Assembly (NCBI GenBank): GCA_963728475.1
Contig: CAVSKL010000002.1
Location: 1 to 64,000, forward strand
Direction of reading: 5' to 3'
DNA from: CAVSKL01 sp963728475 [NCBI: Candidatus Eiseniibacteriota bacterium]
GTDB lineage: Bacteria; Eisenbacteria; RBG-16-71-46; JABDJR01
Length of the DNA stretch: 64,000 bases
The notes beneath the pieces were generated by a model, which saw only the letters and a list, made by a program, of their open reading frames with translations, did not search any database and was not told the DNA's origin. This document shows, piece after piece, positions 17,239 to 27,735 of the stretch. The position numbers and the translations under genes are program-made. Within the stretch, counting starts at the first letter, position 1; the number at the start of each line of letters is the position of its first letter.

Positions 17239-18360
17239 CTACCTGCTGGTCCCGACGGTGGACGGCTGCACCAGGCACGCCGTGGCCCAGAGGAAGCCGA
17301 GCAACTCCCGGGCGATCGCGGTGATCACCTTGTTGTGGTGTTTCCCGCGGGCGGTTAGCTTTCGGTACCGCCCGCACAGCCGCACCTGCGCCTTCCACGC
17401 GATCTCCTGGACCGCGTCCGGTTGTCCTTCCAGACGCTTTCGAAGAACGGCCGTACGCCGAGCGGGATGGCGGTAGGCCCAAGCCGCCTCGACCAGGCAC
17501 CGGCGCACGTGGGCATTACCCGTCTTGGTGATCGATCCGGTGCGGTGGGTCTGACCCGTGGCCATCAGCGAGGGCACCAACCCGACGAACCCCATGACCT
17601 CCCGGGCCTTGGTGAACCGCGTCAGGTCGCCCAACTCCGCAACAGTGGTCGAGGCCGTGATCAACGACACCCCGCGATGGGCGCTCAACGCGTTCACCAC
17701 CGGGGCCATCGACCACTGCGGCACCAACTCCCGGATCTGACCAGCCAGCCGGGTCACGCGCCTGCCCGCCTCCTCGGTCGCCTTCAGGTACTCCTCCAGA
17801 CAGAGCTGCTGCGCCGGGTGAGAGAACGTCTGCTCCTGGATCCACCGCAGGTGGGAGGCCGTCCAGTGGGATCGACCCCCATACCGCCGGCCGTGGCGCA
17901 GAAGGAACGAGCCGAGCCGTTGCCGCGCCCGGGTCTCGGCGTACTTCGCGTCCTCCCGGGATCGGGTCAGGTCCCGCATCGCCTCGCTCTCGGGATCCGG
18001 GACCCACACCGCGGTCAATTCCCCGGCCCGATGAAGCCGGGCCAGGGTCGCCGCATCCCGCCGATCGTTCTTGATCCGGTCCCCCGGACGACGAGGCATC
18101 TTCGACGGCGCCACCACGATGCACTCCGCGCCCAGCGACGTCAGGTGCCGGTGCGTCGCGTAGCCGCAGGGGCCCGCCTCCACCGCGAAGCTCAGGTCCC
18201 GGGGACGCCCCAGCTTTCGCACCAGCTTGGTCAGCGCTTCCGGAGTGTTGGCAATGACCCCTTGATCCCGAACTTCGCCCCGGCGGCCCAGCTCGGCTAC
18301 CGCCACGGCAAGGCTGTCCTTCGCTTCATCCAGCCCGACAAACAAGGTAGACTTCCTCAT
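17239..18360 (-). CDS. IS110-family DEDD transposase
   Basis: 373 aa from the ATG at 18360. The N-terminal RuvC-like domain begins STLFVGLDEAKDSLAVAV and continues with FAVEAGPCGYATHRHL and KNDRRDAATLARL, giving the D-E-D-D set. A helical linker with YLKATEEAGRRVTRL leads to the C-terminal Transposase_20 domain, with SAHRGVSLITASTTVAELGD and TGSITKTGNAHVRRCLVEAAW. At the place where the family usually has SSG, with its catalytic Ser, this protein reads MATGQT, so the nucleophile may be lost or replaced by Thr. Length is otherwise normal. Confidence 0.92.
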   Translation of the reverse strand: MRKSTLFVGLDEAKDSLAVAVAELGRRGEVRDQGVIANTPEALTKLVRKLGRPRDLSFAVEAGPCGYATHRHLTSLGAECIVVAPSKMPRRPGDRIKNDRRDAATLARLHRAGELTAVWVPDPESEAMRDLTRSREDAKYAETRARQRLGSFLLRHGRRYGGRSHWTASHLRWIQEQTFSHPAQQLCLEEYLKATEEAGRRVTRLAGQIRELVPQWSMAPVVNALSAHRGVSLITASTTVAELGDLTRFTKAREVMGFVGLVPSLMATGQTHRTGSITKTGNAHVRRCLVEAAWAYRHPARRTAVLRKRLEGQPDAVQEIAWKAQVRLCGRYRKLTARGKHHNKVITAIARELLGFLWATACLVQPSTVGTSR

Positions 18361-18456
18361 GACCGACCCTCCGTAGGTGGCTCTGCGCCACGGTTGGTTT
18401 CCCCATCCGCAGCGTAACCCACGGCTTGCGGATGGGTCGGTCAATCCATGATGTCT

Positions 18457-18747
18457 AGACCACATGAAGAAGACGCCGCACTCGATCTCGGAGACCGAGA
18501 GCGCGGAGTCCACATGGGTGACGAGGAGGTAGACGTCGGCGGGAATCCCCACCCGGCCGGAGGTGGAGAACTCGTTGCACGGAAGGTTGCTCGGGCCCCG
18601 GGTGGTACACAAGGTGCCGCCCAGGGTGGTGTGGGACTTCGCGTGAAGGAGGAGCTTGGCGTCGGGGTTGGAACCCGCCGCCGCTCCCGGGAGAGCCGGC
18701 AGCGTCAGTAGGACGAGAGCGCCGAGCAGGGTCGACCGGAGAGTCAT
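18457..18747 (-). pseudogene. secreted protein gene truncated by the IS
   Basis: The ATG at 18747 follows a CCAGGAGG box and encodes a signal peptide (LLGALVLLTLPALPGAAAGS). The mature protein begins DAKLLLHAKSHTTLGGTLCT and contains VDVYLLVTH-like sequence and ECGVFFMW, where IS sequence begins. Only about 96 codons remain. The 3' part is not found on the other side of the IS, where rnr ends, so the insertion was accompanied or followed by a deletion. The function of the intact gene is unknown. Confidence 0.75.
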
Positions 18748-18800
18748 GGCGAACCTCCTGGATCAGAGCTTCTTTGCCGTCTCTTGGAGGATGCGGGAGC

Positions 18801-18820
18801 GGGGGGGGGGGGGGGGGGGG
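18801..18820 (+). repeat. homopolymer of 20 G (C20 in the leader of the truncated gene)
   Basis: Twenty uninterrupted G lie between the promoter at 18849-18877 and the start at 18747, so the transcript would carry a C20 tract in its 5' leader. Runs of this length are unstable in replication and also hard to sequence, so the exact length is doubtful. Confidence 0.9.
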
Positions 18821-18848
18821 AAGTGGGCTGACCGCTCTGACCGGATTC

Positions 18849-18877
18849 GGCATAGACCTATTCGGGCGGCCCGGCAA
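18849..18877 (-). promoter_or_regulatory. promoter of the truncated secreted-protein gene
   Basis: On the minus strand TTGCCG and TATGCC are separated by 17 bp. The predicted start is near 18842, about 95 nt before the ATG and just upstream of the C20 tract. Confidence 0.5.
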
Positions 18878-18955
18878 GGCGAAATTCCGGCGAATCTCCC
18901 CGAAACGGCCCGGAGCCCCGCGACCCTCGCCGCCCCCTCGCGCGGCTGGGCCGGC

Positions 18956-20011
18956 TTATTCGGGGACGCCGGTGGCGGTGGGGTTCCAGCCCCGCTCCAC
19001 CACCTCGAAGTCGTCGGCGGTGAGGCTCCCGAAGGCCGGGTTCAACACGTCGTTGTCCCAGCGAGCGTCCATGGTGCCGGTGATGTACATGTCGCTGCCG
19101 TTGTCGGCCAGGATCAGCCCGTAGGCCTTCATCGCGCGAAAGACCCGCTGGATCTCGGGCGGATACCCGGAAGGGTCCACTCCCGCCTTGAGCCGGAGCC
19201 GCAGCCCCAGCGGGGGAGCGCCGGCGGTGGAGCCCGCGGTATGGGAGGCGGGCCAGACGTGGCCGTCGGTGGCGCGGGCGGTGAAGCGGAAGGCATGGCG
19301 GATCTCGCCCGCGCCGTAGACCTCGTCATAACGCACCAGTCCCGGGAAAACGGCCAGCCCGGCGGCGTCGGCCGAGGTCCACCCCTCGGGGCGGCGCCCG
19401 TCGGCGTTCAAGTCCCAGGTCGCGCCCGAGCCCGCCTCCCAGCGCGCAAGCGCGGGGTTGTAGTGGGTGGCGTAGGTCTCGAACAACAGCCATCGGTCCC
19501 GGTCGATGAGCAGGAGGTGCCGGTCCCCGCCGGTTCCGCCCCCGGCTACGTCCCCCTCGATGTAGCCCGCGCTCTGGAAGGCCTCGTCGGGGATCGGATA
19601 CCCGGGCGGCCGCCCCGGCGCGCCGGCGTCGCTCTCGTCCCCGTAAAGGGTGAAGACGACCGGGACCAGGGGCTGCGCGCCGGACACCGTCACGTAGGGG
19701 ATCCCGTAGGGGGGCGGCCCGAAGTCGGGATGGAGGTGGCGCACCGCGGTCGGATTCGAAGGCGAGCGCCCGCTCAGGAAGTCGAGGTAGGCCGCGGAAT
19801 TCGAATCCACCGGAGCGTGGTCCACCTCCAGGTTCCACCAGTTGGAGATGGGGAACACCGGTTGCCCGGAGAGGTCCTCGTCGATCACCACCCCGGTGGC
19901 GGCGGTGCCGGCGGGTCCGGTGGGAGTTCCCGGCCCGGAGCGGCCGCCGGCGGCCAGGCAGCCGCCGAGGGCCAGGGTTGGGAGCAGGGCCGCCCAGCGC
20001 GTTCGGTGCAA
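18956..20011 (-). CDS. secreted lipoprotein of an uncharacterised conserved family
   Basis: 351 aa. The TTG at 20011 was chosen because AAAGGAGG precedes it and the product then begins with a lipoprotein signal ending in LGGC at residue 16; longer readings overlap thiE. The mature protein contains PISNWWNLEVDHAPVD, HLHPDFGPPPYGIPYV, LLIDRDRWLLFETYATH and PEGWTSADAAGLAVFPGLVR, then VWPASHTAGS and ILADNGSDMYITG. These motifs recur in a widespread secreted family known to me only as hypothetical. It follows thiE by 19 nt on the same strand. Confidence 0.75.
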   Translation of the reverse strand: MHRTRWAALLPTLALGGCLAAGGRSGPGTPTGPAGTAATGVVIDEDLSGQPVFPISNWWNLEVDHAPVDSNSAAYLDFLSGRSPSNPTAVRHLHPDFGPPPYGIPYVTVSGAQPLVPVVFTLYGDESDAGAPGRPPGYPIPDEAFQSAGYIEGDVAGGGTGGDRHLLLIDRDRWLLFETYATHYNPALARWEAGSGATWDLNADGRRPEGWTSADAAGLAVFPGLVRYDEVYGAGEIRHAFRFTARATDGHVWPASHTAGSTAGAPPLGLRLRLKAGVDPSGYPPEIQRVFRAMKAYGLILADNGSDMYITGTMDARWDNDVLNPAFGSLTADDFEVVERGWNPTATGVPE

Positions 20012-20030
20012 TGGGTCCTCCTTTTTGCGG

Positions 20031-23368
<3,338 letters not shown>

Positions 23369-23385
<17 letters not shown>

Positions 23386-24757
23386 GCCGCCCCCAGGTGG
23401 TGGGACGGGCCGGAGTGATGGTGGTCACGGTGAAGCTCTGCCGGCGCTCGTCGAAGGTCACCCGGTAGGTGCCGCCGAGCGAGGCGTGGAGCTTGATCGC
23501 GGTGTCGCCCCCCCCCACCGGATAGGTCGGGAAGGGACCTCCCGGCACCTCCAGGGTGAGGGTCTGGTTCCCGCCGTAGTCGGGCGGATTGTCGTAGGCG
23601 CTCCCGGTCACGAACTTGCAATAGTAGTTCCCGGCGGCGTTCATGGTGATGTCCACGGTCCACACGCAGGGCGGGTCCTGGATCATGGACGGGGTCGCGC
23701 CCAGGTTCCATCCGTTGAAATCCCCCAGGAGCTGGATCGAGGTATAGGAGCTGGTTCCCGCGGCCAGGTTCAACACTCCCAGGTTCACTCCGGCCCCCGC
23801 CACCGCCACTTCGGTCTGGGACAGGGTCTGGAAGCAGGGCGAGGAGACCCGCACGGTGTAGGTCCCGTCCCCGACCAGGCTGATCGAGAACTGGCGGTTG
23901 CCGGTGTCGCTCTTGACCGTGCGCAGGACGGTCGTCCCCTGCATGAGTTCCACCTTGGCGGTGGGATAGGGGGCGGCGTCGAGCCCCGCGAACGAGACGG
24001 TGCCGCTGATCGAGCCCTGGGGCGCGCCCCCCTCGAGGAACACGGTGAAACTCTGGGTGGCCTCGTTCAGGGTGAAGACGTACTGCCCGGTGACGGGGGC
24101 GGTGACGCTGATCGCGCCCCCGGATCCGCTCAGCGGCCACGTCGCGAAGGGACCGCCGGGCAGGAGCAGCCCCGCGTTCTGGTCCCCCCCGTAGTCGGGC
24201 GGGTTGTCGAAGGCGCCGCCGGTCACGAACTTGCAGTTGTAGGTCCCGGCGGAGAGGTTCAGCGTGTCCGCCCAGGTGCAGGCCCCGGTAGGGACCATGG
24301 ACGGGGTGGAGAGGTTCCACCCGTTGAAGTCGCCGAGGAGCTGGATGGTGTCGAAGCTGGAGGGTCCGGCGGCGAGGGCGAGCGTTCCCACGTCGGTGGT
24401 GTCGCCGCTCACCGTGATGTCGGCTCTCGATTCGGGGGTGTAGCACGAGGCGCTCACCGTGAGGTCGTAGGCGCCGTCGGGGAGGCCGTCCACCCGGAAG
24501 GTGCCGTCGGCGGGATCGGTGGTGGCCTCCCCGGAGACGGTGATTCCGTCCCCGAAGGGGTGGACCACCACGTGCGCCCGCGGAAGCGGAGCCAGGCTGA
24601 CTCCGCTGAACGCCGCGGTTCCCTTGATCGTCCCCGACGCCCAGACCGGGGATGCGGCCAGGAGCAGTCCCGCCGCCGTCCCCAGGATTCCGCGCCTCCA
24701 CCCGAGGCCCCGCCCCCGCGACGCCCCGGAACCGGTCCGGTCAACCGTCGAACACAT
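23369..24757 (-). CDS. secreted protein with two regulatory-like plus AMPK-beta/CBM48-like repeat pairs and TTWGRLK tag
   Basis: 462 aa from the ATG at 24757, with a signal peptide ending near PVWAS. Two similar halves each contain a carboxypeptidase-regulatory-like beta domain (GTIKGTAAFSGV; GSISGTVSFAGL) followed by a carbohydrate-binding-like domain (IQLLGDFNGWNL, then YNCKFVTG or YYCKFVTG, then DNPPDYGG). The GDFNGW motif is typical of glycogen/starch-binding AMPK-beta and CBM48 modules. It ends in ARPTTWGRLKTMW, close to the tag of the beta-helix array. It is probably an exported polysaccharide-binding protein; no catalytic domain is present. Confidence 0.8.
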
Positions 24758-24843
24758 GTCGATTCTCCTTCCCGGCCGGCTGGGACGTGGGGGGGATGAC
24801 TCCCGTCGCCGGAGCCGGCATTTTCCAGAGCATGACCAATCCA

Positions 24844-24886
24844 GGGGAAAACGACAAGCGGACCCGGGAGGAACTCCCGGATCCGC
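24844..24886 (-). terminator. rho-independent terminator of the histone-fold gene
   Basis: On the minus strand a 13-bp stem with one mismatch (GCGGATCCGGGAG and partner at 24858-24870/24874-24886, 3-nt loop) is followed by TTGTCGTTTT. It lies about 70 nt past the histone stop and before the next gene. Confidence 0.75.
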
Positions 24887-24957
24887 CTGAGTGTCCCGAA
24901 CGGCGCCCCGGGGGCCCCGTTCGTGGAGATCCTGTCCGGCCGGAAGCCGGTGCCCGC

Positions 24958-25176
24958 CTACAGGTCCTGGGGCTTGAGGGTCTTCCGCTTGTTGCCCAGG
25001 GCGCGGTTTTCCGCGTCGGCGATGATGGACCGCACCTTCTTGTCCAGGGCGCCGTAGAAATCGCTCGACACGTTGCACTTCTTCACCGCGGCCTTGGTCC
25101 GCGACTTCGAGATGATGAGCTCGCCGCCGGCGGCCTTCTTGGCCGACGCCTTCTTCTTCGCCACTTTCTTGGCCAT
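24958..25176 (-). CDS. bacterial histone-fold protein with Lys-rich N-terminal tail
   Basis: 72 aa from the ATG at 25176 with TAGGAGAG upstream. The first 17 residues are a Lys/Ala tail (MAKKVAKKKASAKKAAG). The rest fits a single short histone fold: ELIISKSRTKAAVKK (alpha 1), NVSSDFYGALDKKVRSII (alpha 2, with the VSxDF start seen in histones), and KRKTLKPQDL, matching the RKT...ED(I/L) motif of archaeal histones. The third helix is nearly absent, as in the single-fold bacterial histones of the Bdellovibrio HBb type. It is expected to bind and perhaps bend or coat DNA as a dimer. It is monocistronic with its own promoter and terminator. Confidence 0.8.
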   Translation of the reverse strand: MAKKVAKKKASAKKAAGGELIISKSRTKAAVKKCNVSSDFYGALDKKVRSIIADAENRALGNKRKTLKPQDL

Positions 25177-25254
25177 GCCACTCTCCTAAAGGTTGAATTT
25201 GAGTAGACCCGGGAAAACGGCTCCGAGGCCGCTCCGTCCTTGATTTCCGGCGAA

Positions 25255-25283
25255 ATAAAACACTGCGCGTCGGGGGCTGTCAA
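25255..25283 (-). promoter_or_regulatory. strong promoter of the histone-fold gene
   Basis: On the minus strand a consensus TTGACA (25278-25283) lies 17 bp from TTTTAT (25255-25260). The start would be near 25248, leaving a leader of about 70 nt. It is one of the two best -35 boxes in the window. Confidence 0.65.
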
Positions 25284-25421
25284 ACGATTTCGCGCCAAAA
25301 ACCCCGATTTGGCCCGGATTTGGGGGGGGTGTGGTGAAAGGCGGACTGCGGAAAGCCGATCACCGACCCCTGGGACCGCCCACAGGTCCCCCCAAACCTG
25401 TATCACTCGGGGAGGCTGGAA

Positions 25422-25844
25422 ATGAAAGCTTCAGTTCGTCACGCGCTCGCCGGCGCGCTCCTGGTCCTGACCGCCGCGGCCCTGGCCGGATGTGGCTCCG
25501 GGGTGCGCTTCGTGCCCATGCAGGAGAGCGCCCAGTACACGCCCAAGGACCGGAACGCCCCCATCGAGATCCACGAGGGCTCGGTCCTGACCCCCCACGT
25601 GGTCATCGGGAAGCTCTCCGCCTGCAAGACCATGGACGCGGCCTTCAACGACAGCTCCACCTACGACCAGCTCCTGGCCTCGCTCAAGGACTACGCCCGC
25701 AAGGTCGGCGCCGACGCCCTGATCGAGGTGAAGCCCTCCGCCGACGAGGGGGGCGGACTGAAGAGCCAGGTCCGCATGGACGCGGTTGCCGTCCGCTATC
25801 TGACCCTGGAGAGCTCGGTCGGCTCCAAATCGGACTCCAAGTAG
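25422..25844 (+). CDS. small lipoprotein (hypothetical)
   Basis: 140 aa from the ATG at 25422 (GGGGAGG upstream). The signal ends in ALAGC, Cys at residue 24. The mature part has IEIHEGSVLTPHVVIGKLSACKTMD and LKDYARKVGADALIEVKP, written here as separate motifs, then VRMDAVAVRYL. This is an alpha-beta pattern like the YbjQ/DUF4156-type small lipoproteins, in which a GADA(L/V)I strand is common. The function is unknown. An inverted repeat, ACAGGT/ACCTGT at 25382-25401, lies just upstream and may be regulatory. Confidence 0.75.
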   Translation: MKASVRHALAGALLVLTAAALAGCGSGVRFVPMQESAQYTPKDRNAPIEIHEGSVLTPHVVIGKLSACKTMDAAFNDSSTYDQLLASLKDYARKVGADALIEVKPSADEGGGLKSQVRMDAVAVRYLTLESSVGSKSDSK

Positions 25845-25851
25845 GTCCGGC

Positions 25852-26718
25852 TCAGGGACCCGGGGGCGCGGGATCGGCGCGACTTCTCCGGGTCTCCAGC
25901 GCGGCCAGGATTCCCAGGACCACGAGGGCGGCGATCCCGGGAAGCAGGTAGGGATAGGGCGGAGATCCGGACCGGGCGTGGCGCACGAAGCCGAGGTTCA
26001 GTCCGGCGAAGAGCGCCACCCATCCGGTCTTGAAAAGGAAGTAGAGCCAGTGGCGCGGGGTGAGCATCCGGCGGGCGATGTCCCGGCGGTTGCCCCCCGC
26101 CCAGGTGGCCACCAGGTAGACCCCCTCCAGCCCGGCCAGGAGCAGGTACACCAGCATGGTCTGGTGGCGGAGGAGTTCCAGGGCCTCGGTCCGCTGCATC
26201 CAAACGTAGGGGCCGTTGTGGAGTGCCCACGCCACCGGGATCCGTTCCGGGAGATCGCCGTGGATCCTCCGGACGATGAGGATCGGACCGAGGATGGCCG
26301 CGAAGGGGACGGTCTCCCGGAGGATCACCACCGCCCAGCCGCCGCGCGCGGGGAGGGCGCGGTCGGCGCCCGGCGCTCCCCGGCCGGCCAGGCGGGGAAG
26401 GTGGCGGCGGGCGTAGAGCCGGGCCGGGTAGCTCAGGGTGACCGCGCTCACGATCACCAGCGGCGCCACCACCGATGCCGCCCACGACTCCGGCATCCCC
26501 GCCGCCATCTCCACCCCCAGCCACGCCGCCCAGGTGGCGAGCATCTCACCGGTGCGGTGGCGGGTGCGGCGGAGGATGTCCGGATCGCGGTCGGCCCAGG
26601 GGAGGCCGAGGAGCGGCCCGCGTCCCTCGCGGAAGCGGCCGAACCGCAGCACCAGGCCCACGGCGAGCAACAGCGCGCCGAGAGCGGGTCTCAGCCATCC
26701 GATCGACTCTGCGTGCAT
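25852..26718 (-). CDS. polytopic membrane protein with DUF1648-like motif
   Basis: 288 aa with about seven hydrophobic segments and no signal peptide. The segment ERIPVAWALHNGPYVWMQR resembles the RIPxHWNxxGxPD motif of DUF1648/SdpI-type membrane proteins, but Asp and other key positions differ. The N-terminus may be extracytoplasmic. The stop is seven bases from that of the convergent lipoprotein gene. No partner genes suggest a role. Confidence 0.65.
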   Translation of the reverse strand: MHAESIGWLRPALGALLLAVGLVLRFGRFREGRGPLLGLPWADRDPDILRRTRHRTGEMLATWAAWLGVEMAAGMPESWAASVVAPLVIVSAVTLSYPARLYARRHLPRLAGRGAPGADRALPARGGWAVVILRETVPFAAILGPILIVRRIHGDLPERIPVAWALHNGPYVWMQRTEALELLRHQTMLVYLLLAGLEGVYLVATWAGGNRRDIARRMLTPRHWLYFLFKTGWVALFAGLNLGFVRHARSGSPPYPYLLPGIAALVVLGILAALETRRSRADPAPPGP

Positions 26719-26984
26719 GCGGGGGGCCTTCGTCCGTCAGGAGCGGCGCCGCGGGCCCCCGGGGGGGGGAGCCTCATGCTATCACGAGCCGAACCGGACC
26801 CGTCCAGGGTCCGCGCCGGGGCCGGGAGGGCTGCCCGGAGCCTGGAGGGGCTCTGGGCTGCGGGGGGTGGCTTCCCGGCCGTCTCCGAGTTCCTGGGGGC
26901 CGTTCCGGCCGGCTTCCCGGCGGGTCACGGGACGGAGTCCACGGGCGCGGCCGGCCTCGGGCCGGGAGGTGGGTCCCGCCCTCG
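26719..26984. other. non-coding interval before the 27.0-kb promoter
   Basis: GC-rich sequence with a run of nine G at about 26761 and no credible ORF. Apart from the promoter that follows, nothing recognisable was seen. Confidence 0.5.
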
Positions 26985-27013
26985 TTGTCCGCCTCCGGGC
27001 GCCCTGGTATGCT
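26985..27013 (+). promoter_or_regulatory. promoter of the 27.1-kb lipoprotein gene
   Basis: TTGTCC and TATGCT are separated by 17 bp. The start is near 27020, giving a leader of about 85 nt. Confidence 0.55.
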
Positions 27014-27105
27014 CCGGCCCGACCGGGGAAGGGGGGCGGCCCGTTCCCGGTAGGGATTGCGGAGACGGGGTTGACCGGGTCGTTCACGGGAAGAAGGAAA
27101 TCGAG

Positions 27106-27714
27106 ATGAAGTCGAAGACCGTGCGAGGCGAGTCGTGCATTCACCGTTCCCGGGCCGCCGGCGCGGCGACCCTGATCGCGGCGGGCTGGCTCCTGGCGCT
27201 CTGGGGTTGCGGCGGCACCGGGGGAGCGGGCGAGCACGCCACCGGGGCCTCGGCGGCGCCCCCTCCGCGCTCGTCCGCCGGCCAAGGCACTCCCGAGCCG
27301 ATTTCCACCGACCGGGGCGAGGTGTTCAACGTCACCGTGCAGACCCCCACCGGGCAGTTCTACGTGGACAAGCTCGAGATCGAGTTCAACCGCCGCAAGG
27401 GCATCCACGCCCTCTACGGTTTCTATAGGGACTCGTACAAGGAACTCGTCACCATCCCCTTCCGCGATCTCAAGCGGATCGAGTTCCAGGGTGCCATGTC
27501 CGCCGATCTCTTCGACCAGGCCATCGTGGGGCGCGAGAACATGACCCTCGACCCCAACGCCGCTTTCGACCTGACCCTGACCTACCGGGACCAGCACCAG
27601 CAGGAGTTCTTCGCCATCATCCCCAAGTTCAGGGGTGAAAAGGACTTCCAGCTCTGGGAGTTCCCCATGGACAACCACGCCAAGGCCATCGATTACATCG
27701 ACTTCAACCGCTGA
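27106..27714 (+). CDS. putative lipoprotein (hypothetical)
   Basis: 202 aa from the ATG at 27106 with AGAAGGAA upstream. A lipoprotein-type signal ends at ALWGC (Cys 35); the long N-terminal basic part is unusual. A low-complexity Ala/Pro/Ser linker to about residue 65 leads to a beta-rich domain with VFNVTVQTPTGQFYVDKL, LVTIPFRDLKRIEFQG, FDLTLTYRDQHQQEFFAII and KFRGEKDFQLWEFP. The pattern suggests a small beta barrel or sandwich facing the periplasm. I do not recognise the family. Confidence 0.72.
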   Translation: MKSKTVRGESCIHRSRAAGAATLIAAGWLLALWGCGGTGGAGEHATGASAAPPPRSSAGQGTPEPISTDRGEVFNVTVQTPTGQFYVDKLEIEFNRRKGIHALYGFYRDSYKELVTIPFRDLKRIEFQGAMSADLFDQAIVGRENMTLDPNAAFDLTLTYRDQHQQEFFAIIPKFRGEKDFQLWEFPMDNHAKAIDYIDFNR

Positions 27715-27735
27715 CCGTCCCGCCCCGGACGCCGG

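Larger units (their letters stand above)
16940..18449 (-). mobile_element. IS110-superfamily element, IS1111-type
   Basis: A DEDD transposase gene is flanked by 11-bp inverted repeats, ATGGATTGACC at 16940-16950 and its complement at 18439-18449. Short subterminal repeats and a long non-coding region downstream of the transposase (about 290 nt) are typical of the IS1111 group; the upstream side has only about 80 nt. True ends are probably a few bases outside the repeats. The element touches the rnr stop codon on its downstream side and cuts a secreted-protein gene on its upstream side. No target-site duplication was seen, as expected for this family. Confidence 0.85.
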
